The notes under the pieces: model-generated | What the model was told of the DNA's origin: nothing | The model's database searches: none | What the model saw: the letters and a program-made list of their open reading frames with translations, nothing else | Made by a program: the position numbers and the translations under genes | Shown here: positions 10,201 to 10,417 of the stretch, one piece after another | Position numbering within the stretch: the first letter of the stretch is position 1 | Layout: every line of letters begins with the position of its first letter | NCBI GenBank assembly: GCA_946480015.1 | Contig: CAMLIL010000143.1 | Span: forward strand, 1-10,417 | DNA from: an uncultured Oxalobacteraceae bacterium | GTDB taxonomy: Bacteria; Pseudomonadota; Gammaproteobacteria; Burkholderiales; Burkholderiaceae | Direction: 5' to 3' | Length of the DNA stretch: 10,417 bases

Positions 10201-10417
10201 ACCTTTCACGGGGCCGATCGAGTGAGCGTGCCGAGCGTGGTCTACAGTGACGCCGCTGGCCACAAGGTTCAAACCACCACCTGGGGCTTTGACGGACGCC
10301 GGATCGATGCAGCTATTCGCTACGACGGTGCAGGGCGAGTCTATGAAACGGACCAGCCGCACTTTGAAGGGGCAAGCGCAAGTCTCGCTAGCCGACAGTT
10401 CTATGATGACCTGAATC
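1120..10417 (+). CDS. Giant exported SpvB/TcdB-Rhs (YD-repeat) protein with Ig-like stalk, 3' end outside window
   Basis: One open frame of at least 3,099 codons runs from ATG 1120 to the window edge without a stop. TAA at 1108-1110 closes the frame upstream, so 1120 is the first possible ATG, and it is followed by a good signal peptide; no Shine-Dalgarno is visible before it. Domain order by residue: signal peptide 1-36; Ig-like stalk about 37-1387; beta module 1403-1502; GWVC module 1506-1619; two Ig-like modules 1628-1817; SpvB/TcdB N-terminal domain from 1840; FG-GAP/VCBS propeller motifs about 2187-2612; TcdB middle domain about 2641-2767; YD repeats from about 2878 to the edge. In Tc toxins the SpvB/TcdB and Rhs parts build a hollow shell that encloses a cytotoxic C-terminus. 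Here the signal peptide and about 1,800 residues of beta modules in front imply export and display or release outside the cell. No membrane anchor, sortase signal or effector domain is visible in the part present. Toxin, adhesin or interbacterial effector are all possible; shell-type architecture is the firm part. Confidence 0.93.
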   Translation, partial: MKISSRFVAKVLAVLSILAVCPLGWSQGMPSPQAYASVSVSPSSTLQVGQSYSISWTSTPTKTTKVQYNCSATGSTYATGGYLATSGSLNGVVPAAWAGKSSTCDFRAFDTNGMPQSSPSVITLTTAASVQAQTISFSALGGKSLGDPAFAVSASATSGLAVAFSSTTSAVCTVSGSTVSLVGTGTCTVAANQAGNGSYSAAPQVTQSFAVGLRPQTIGFGALGNKTIGDPSFTVSASATSGLAVAFSSTTPSVCSISGTSVTLVGTGTCAVAANQAGNGTYSAAPQVTQSFSVVPQPLQAQSISFGALGDKTMGDPAFAVSASATSGLSVSFSSSTASVCTISGTTVTLVGTGICSVAANQAGNSSYSAAPQTTQSFTVAARPLQAQSISFGALGSKTMGDPAFAVSASATSGLTVSFSSTTPSVCTVSGSTVTMVASGTCTVAANQAGNGSYSAAPQVSQSFTVAPPPPAKPTLTLNPIPADLIAGTTFTMSWSSTNATSVTRVCTSSRTGFTDNSSMALSSSYQATASASWVGYPSYCTWTASGPGGNTPVLQTMITRNATPPYATSAPAAITASVSPSTLVAGQPYTITWSATNSTKVQYNCSASGSTYRGGQDNLNNNDSIDGIAPAAWVGTPSTCEFRGFNGNGVPSTAAVVTLTTTAPIQAQSINFGALGAKIMGDPAFAVSASATSGLAVTFSSTTPSTCTVSGSTVSLVGSGTCTVAANQAGNGSYSAAAQVTQSFPVGAKAQSISFGPLAANTMSDPPFSVSASATSGLAVTFSSTTPSVCTVSGTTVTLIASGTCTIAASQAGNSTYSAAPQVTQSLTVPPPQAQTINFGALASKTMGDPAFDVSASATSGLTVSFSSTTPSVCTVSNTAVTLVASGTCTVTANQVGNAGYSAAPQVTQSFTVAPPPPAKPTLTLNPIPADLIAGTTFTMSWSSTNATSVTRVCTSSRTGFTDNSSMALSSSYQATASASWVGYPSYCTWTASGPGGNTPVLQTMITRNATPPYATSAPAAITASVSPSTLVAGQPYTITWSATNSTKVQYNCSASGSTYRGGQDNLNNNDSIDGIAPAAWVGTPSTCEFRGFNGNGVPSTAAVVTLTTIAPSQAPTLEVNPNPANLTAGTPFEVSWSSTNATSVTRTCTAAGTGFTDSSTMASNSSYAATALAAWVGYPSTCTWTATGAGGATAKVTQTMTTTAVVASLAPTVTVSASTIQVFGTHSMSWSTTGTQVEYSCNLSGSSYAASGVGGATGALSGPVPYNWGGNTLQCTFTASDASGTRASTVKSIQVLPEVGLSVTRPDTPMVVGVPSTVTWSSTNAVEVKRTCTAPKTGFNSPETAMGKNGNSTLTPLDGWFLNDSTCTWTAVGLGGAVKTVTETMQTARNSATTVTTAGITPTLSVSPNNVRVPAGGTAELTFSGTARSTEALVMVEVFQDSGTGYGKQALYTYLNSESAVSFGFVRNLPPGIHRFKARATDVLLRATDSDPVYVNVTASPLLGTLVGVRQDASAVPRLTGWVCEDGSSSALNYKVFMQAPSLAAGGIQIASGTANLTSDAGNADVQAACHTPGAGHQFSVDLIAASAGVNGGISAGTPLFVQAETAGGGSIVLPCADLHCTMPGSLRIGLTTPLNNDKVVAPGPLFVRAKLANVTGTVDAVDLGFDGRFVSATRDTEADTYVGSFNELVARESAYPVTARVRQGNSIVYSVVNMVTVLPSTTAKMTLTNPVNGASIPAKTKIALAANPIGDSALIATVKFFANGTAVGTGTLSAGTWRYDWTPALPGTAKLEARAFAASGSLIGTSVPVVISLTGTSSDPAPLPVTIVSADLDRLIGNSDAGTLPGNVTVGNDGAASYDVPLPVPPGTGGMAPALSLRYSSLGSNGMVGQGWSLTGLSTIHRCTKTTAQDGEPGRINFDRGDRLCLDGQRLLRVNASSTGGDIDAAYWEIGAEFRTEQESFTRVTRLDSGGFKAESKDGRIRYFGTNFNDSDTGSTIHTVGLPDDHQLVWALGHVEDRVGNYMAVEYRQDRVSGEYLPAQLRYGGNRRINQQTDLTVRFDYEARADANIMYIGGARNDLLSRLTHVRTYTGTDAGGNGGVLVRDHEIHYTQSASSGRSLVDWMQACARNPVTSAVECLPKTSFDWGQGGALALKPLDVPPVMLPVLDQSMSLPTAGFELPARYQGNLDGSGRTSFIADRLLTCDKSGCLVNDWPVVPHKLRIRLPNGSEFDHTLDIAGAGLSSTSRIQLSLADLNADGRDDLVLVAGAGKWGYCLNEANEDGTINFRCAPGVNSATSAFQGLVDLRNESKMHVITMDRGAALPTYQLSDCSYANNAMQCVPLPITSLPSTVGAMPMPSGTSGFGISGIELSKQSFSDFIATWITKIPAADAAHGSQSCDTNGSCTLVDVSVGTATCFYRLGGVACQSVYNKIIPGDQAYQTTCSGGGDSMPTCGTVSHIPTIVSGQNIGDLNGDGLTDFIYLVTTTDAPLASYGHPLTVTSVEYGSPHACFSKESGAECRYEQMLAQALVQPVNAFTVNVTGQIADFRGDGVQRLISYPENPGTGKLKLCRYAVSGFVCDEFDASIPEDVPQLVTLDDSGVPAFLTNCDKFQSQTNRKPCTAVTLAAPAGADKLVAVTNGLGYREEVDYARGDDAAVYQRIATIDGAERRPVYPQRATSPGVLVKQLRRSNGQGNWLSANYAYEGATRDLLGRGSLGFAKVEVTDQQSGIRTSTALSQDYPTVGMVLHAQSVSRNSVVLTDTVNVPATRTLVAPSGAKTVFAFTDTSTVTRKDLDSSELGTTITGNEYEGTGYSDFFGNLYRETVSVSGGGRNFATQTVTNYSNNTAAWLIGRPSTVSLTKTAADGTGVTRTTTYDYEPASGLLATMTVEKGNALYEVATVYKRDRNSFGLVNTTTQSWTAPVKPGVAAGTMLQRQLSDIDYDGKGRFAGTIRNAVGHVETRAYDAGTGVQRLLTGPNGLPTSWEADGFGRVTKEVRADGNETRFYRKQCVGCAGGAVTAEITDTFHGADRVSVPSVVYSDAAGHKVQTTTWGFDGRRIDAAIRYDGAGRVYETDQPHFEGASASLASRQFYDDLN
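1228..1500 (+). other. Stalk module, VQYNC family, copy 1
   Basis: First Ig-like module after the signal peptide (residues about 37-127). It opens with VSVSPSSTLQVGQSYSISW, has KVQYNCSATGSTY in the middle and closes with AAWAGKSSTCDFRAF and a terminal VITLTT strand. The two cysteines (YNC and STC) are placed to form one disulfide. Three further copies occur in this protein (about 2842-3117, 4186-4455 and 4756-5010), always beside a TSVTR-family module except here. Confidence 0.7.
1516..2517 (+). repeat. Tandem array of four 'QTISFGAL' Ig-like repeats
   Basis: Four protein-coding repeats start at 1516, 1765, 2023 and 2281 (residues 133, 216, 302, 388), with periods of 83, 86 and 86 codons. 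Each reads Q-(T/S)-I-(S/G)-F-x-ALGxKxxGDPxFxVSASATSGL, then a FSSTT..VC strand, a GTC (or GIC) strand, a VAANQAGNxxYSAAPQ loop and a QSFxV end. Each has exactly two cysteines about 20 residues apart. This repeat type is common in large secreted proteins of environmental bacteria. The copies have diverged at the nucleotide level, unlike the identical block that follows. Copy 4 leads into a proline-rich linker (APPPPAKP). Confidence 0.85.
2539..3098 (+). repeat. 560-bp perfect direct repeat, copy 1 (one TSVTR plus one VQYNC module)
   Basis: By line-by-line comparison this segment is base-for-base identical to 3883-4442, at an offset of 1,344 bp. It encodes a TSVTR-family module (residues about 474-563: SWSSTNATSVTRVC ... 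PSYCTWT) and a VQYNC-family module (about 575-666: KVQYNCSASGSTY ... STCEFRGF), each with one cysteine pair. Identity ends sharply: the preceding proline-rich linker codons differ from the other copy mostly at silent sites (for example AAG versus AAA at 2536-2538), and at 3099 the next base differs (TTG versus TTA). Confidence 0.95.
3124..3861 (+). repeat. Second tandem array: three 'QTISFGAL' Ig-like repeats
   Basis: Repeats start at 3124, 3373 and 3625 (residues 669, 752, 836), periods 83 and 84 codons, with the same consensus and cysteine pair as the first array. The middle copy is the most altered at its start (GPLAANTMSDPPF in place of GALGxKTMGDPAF). Like the first array it ends in an APPPPAKP linker leading into a TSVTR module, which makes the array-plus-560-bp block the unit that has been duplicated. 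Confidence 0.85.
3883..4442 (+). repeat. 560-bp perfect direct repeat, copy 2
   Basis: Identical to 2539-3098 and in the same reading frame. It encodes the second TSVTR module (residues about 922-1011) and the third VQYNC module (about 1023-1112). The perfect match over 560 bp, inside a region where all other repeats have diverged, points to a recent duplication or gene conversion. It also makes the gene prone to losing or gaining the intervening 1,344 bp (448 codons) without a frameshift. Confidence 0.95.
4468..5280 (+). other. Diverged end of the Ig-like stalk: TSVTR, VQYNC-like, TSVTR-like modules
   Basis: Three older module copies. Residues about 1117-1206 repeat the TSVTR module (SWSSTNATSVTRTC ... 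YPSTCTWTATG). Residues 1213-1297 are a distant VQYNC module (QVEYSCNLSGSSY ... LQCTFTAS). Residues 1302-1387 are a distant TSVTR module (TWSSTNAVEVKRTC ... STCTWTAVG). Each keeps one cysteine pair. Their divergence compared with the perfect copies upstream suggests that recent recombination acts on the central part of the stalk while the shell-proximal end is stable. Confidence 0.75.
5326..5625 (+). other. Ig-like/beta module without cysteines
   Basis: Residues about 1403-1502 begin TPTLSVSPNNVRVPAGG, continue with a beta-rich segment (ALVMVEVFQDSGTGYGKQAL) and end with a FKARATDVLLRATDSDPVYV strand pair. It looks like an Ig/fibronectin-type fold that links the stalk to the GWVC module. It breaks the one-disulfide-per-module rule of the preceding 15 modules. 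I cannot name the family. Confidence 0.5.
5635..5976 (+). other. GWVC module (unnamed domain common in SpvB/Rhs proteins)
   Basis: Residues about 1506-1619 begin GTLVGVRQDASAVPRLTGWVCEDG and continue with a predicted beta strand (NYKVFMQAP), a GTANLTSDAGNADVQAAC segment, a FSVDLIA strand and a closing PCADLHC pair. I recognise the GWVC...G(S)...AN...AC pattern as a recurrent module next to SpvB/Rhs regions in proteobacterial secreted proteins, but I do not know a formal name or function. Four cysteines suggest two disulfides. Confidence 0.5.
6001..6570 (+). other. Two Ig-like modules before the SpvB domain
   Basis: The first (residues about 1628-1727) has LRIGLTTPLNNDKVVAPGP, a DAVDLGFDGRFV strand and a YPVTARVRQGNSIVYSV end. 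The second (1728-1817) closely follows the bacterial Ig (Big_7-like) pattern: MTLTNPVNGASIPAKTKIAL, ATVKFFANGTAVGTGTL, WRYDWTPALPGTAKLEARA, then a final VPVVISL strand. Modules of this kind act as spacers or carbohydrate/protein-binding units in exported bacterial proteins. Neither contains cysteine. Confidence 0.65.
6637..7340 (+). other. SpvB / TcdB N-terminal domain
   Basis: From residue 1840 the sequence shows the SpvB family signature: AASYDVPLPVPPGTGGMAPA, LSLRYSS, NGMVGQGWSLTGLSTIHRC, then RLCLDGQRLL, YWEIGAEFRTE, DGRIRYFG and VWALGHVEDRVGNYMAVEY. This is the conserved N-terminal region of Salmonella SpvB and of the TcB subunits of insecticidal Tc toxins, where it contributes to the Rhs-like shell. 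The match includes the 'PPG..G..P.L.L.Y.S..GNG..G.GW.L.G' core, so the family call is strong. The lone ADP-ribosyltransferase domain of SpvB itself is not present here. Confidence 0.88.
7678..8955 (+). other. FG-GAP/VCBS-type beta-propeller motifs
   Basis: Repeated blade motifs follow the SpvB domain: GNLDGSGRTSFIAD (7681), ADLNADGRDDLVLV (7882), GDLNGDGLTDFIYL (8533) and ADFRGDGVQRLISY (8761). More decayed copies occur near 8032 (LVDLRNESKMHVITM) and 8908 (LVTLDDSGVPAFLTN). The D-x-N-x-D-G type loops are probable calcium sites. In TcB proteins a propeller of this kind docks on the TcA pore and gates release of the enclosed effector, so by analogy this region may contact a partner or receptor. 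Confidence 0.7.
9040..9420 (+). other. TcdB middle domain (SpvB/Tc-toxin type)
   Basis: Residues about 2641-2767 begin TNGLGYREEVDYARGDDAAV, then VKQLRRSNGQGNWLSANYAY, LLGRGSLGFAKVEVTDQQSG and LSQDYPTVGMVLHAQSV. This is the conserved middle segment of TcdB/SpvB-type Rhs proteins ('R(R)SNGxGxxxxxxYxYxGAxxDLxGRGxLGF...QDYPxxG'), lying between the propeller and the YD repeats and forming part of the shell wall. Confidence 0.82.
9751..10417 (+). repeat. Start of Rhs/YD-repeat region (continues beyond window)
   Basis: Degenerate YD repeats appear: TYDYEPASGLLATMTVEKGN, DIDYDGKGRFAGTIRNAVGH, TRAYDAGTGVQRLLTGPNGL, WEADGFGRVTKEVRADGNET and RYDGAGRVYETDQPHF. Such repeats build the spiral wall of the Rhs/TcB-TcC cocoon. 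A complete protein would be expected to continue through many more repeats to a conserved Rhs core and a variable C-terminal effector, often with an immunity gene downstream; none of that is in this window. Confidence 0.8.

Noticed and set aside
9439..10362. Reverse-strand open frame of 307 codons
   Set aside because: It overlaps the YD repeats on the forward strand, and its translation resembles no family.

Overview
The window reads as high-GC proteobacterial DNA, most likely a betaproteobacterium of the Burkholderiales (Oxalobacteraceae such as Massilia or Duganella would fit). That placement is inferred from GC-rich codon use and from the flavour of the integrase and SpvB/Rhs sequences, with no database check.

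Left edge (1-755): the 3' portion of a tRNA-Cys(GCA) with encoded CCA is followed by two broken genes. The first is the N-terminal piece of a tyrosine-type integrase, out of frame through an 8-A run. The second is the C-terminal piece of a PilN/GspL-like pilus or secretion assembly protein lacking its membrane-anchored N-terminus. A tRNA 3' end beside a decayed integrase is the classic appearance of a genomic-island boundary.

Leader (756-1119): no gene. It holds an 11-base poly-C run and an 8-base poly-G run that form a perfect 11-bp inverted repeat (782-792 / 848-858). An abruptly AT-rich stretch (about 970-1065) follows, probably the promoter region of the next gene.

Main gene (1120 to beyond 10417): one uninterrupted reading frame of at least 3,099 codons runs off the right edge. 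It encodes a giant exported protein. In order it has a Sec-type signal peptide; a stalk of 15 Ig-like modules of three interleaved families, each module carrying one cysteine pair; another beta module; an unnamed GWVC module; two further Ig-like modules; an SpvB/TcdB N-terminal domain; FG-GAP/VCBS beta-propeller motifs; a TcdB middle domain; and the first Rhs/YD repeats. The C-terminal end, where Rhs proteins often carry a variable toxin, is outside the window. Within the stalk a 560-bp segment occurs twice with perfect identity, exactly 1,344 bp (448 codons) apart.

The overall picture is an island-borne or tRNA-adjacent surface/secreted Rhs-type protein in which a Tc-toxin-B/Rhs shell sits on a long, probably disulfide-stabilised Ig-like stalk that appears to change length by in-frame recombination. 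The toxin role is inference: no effector domain is visible here.
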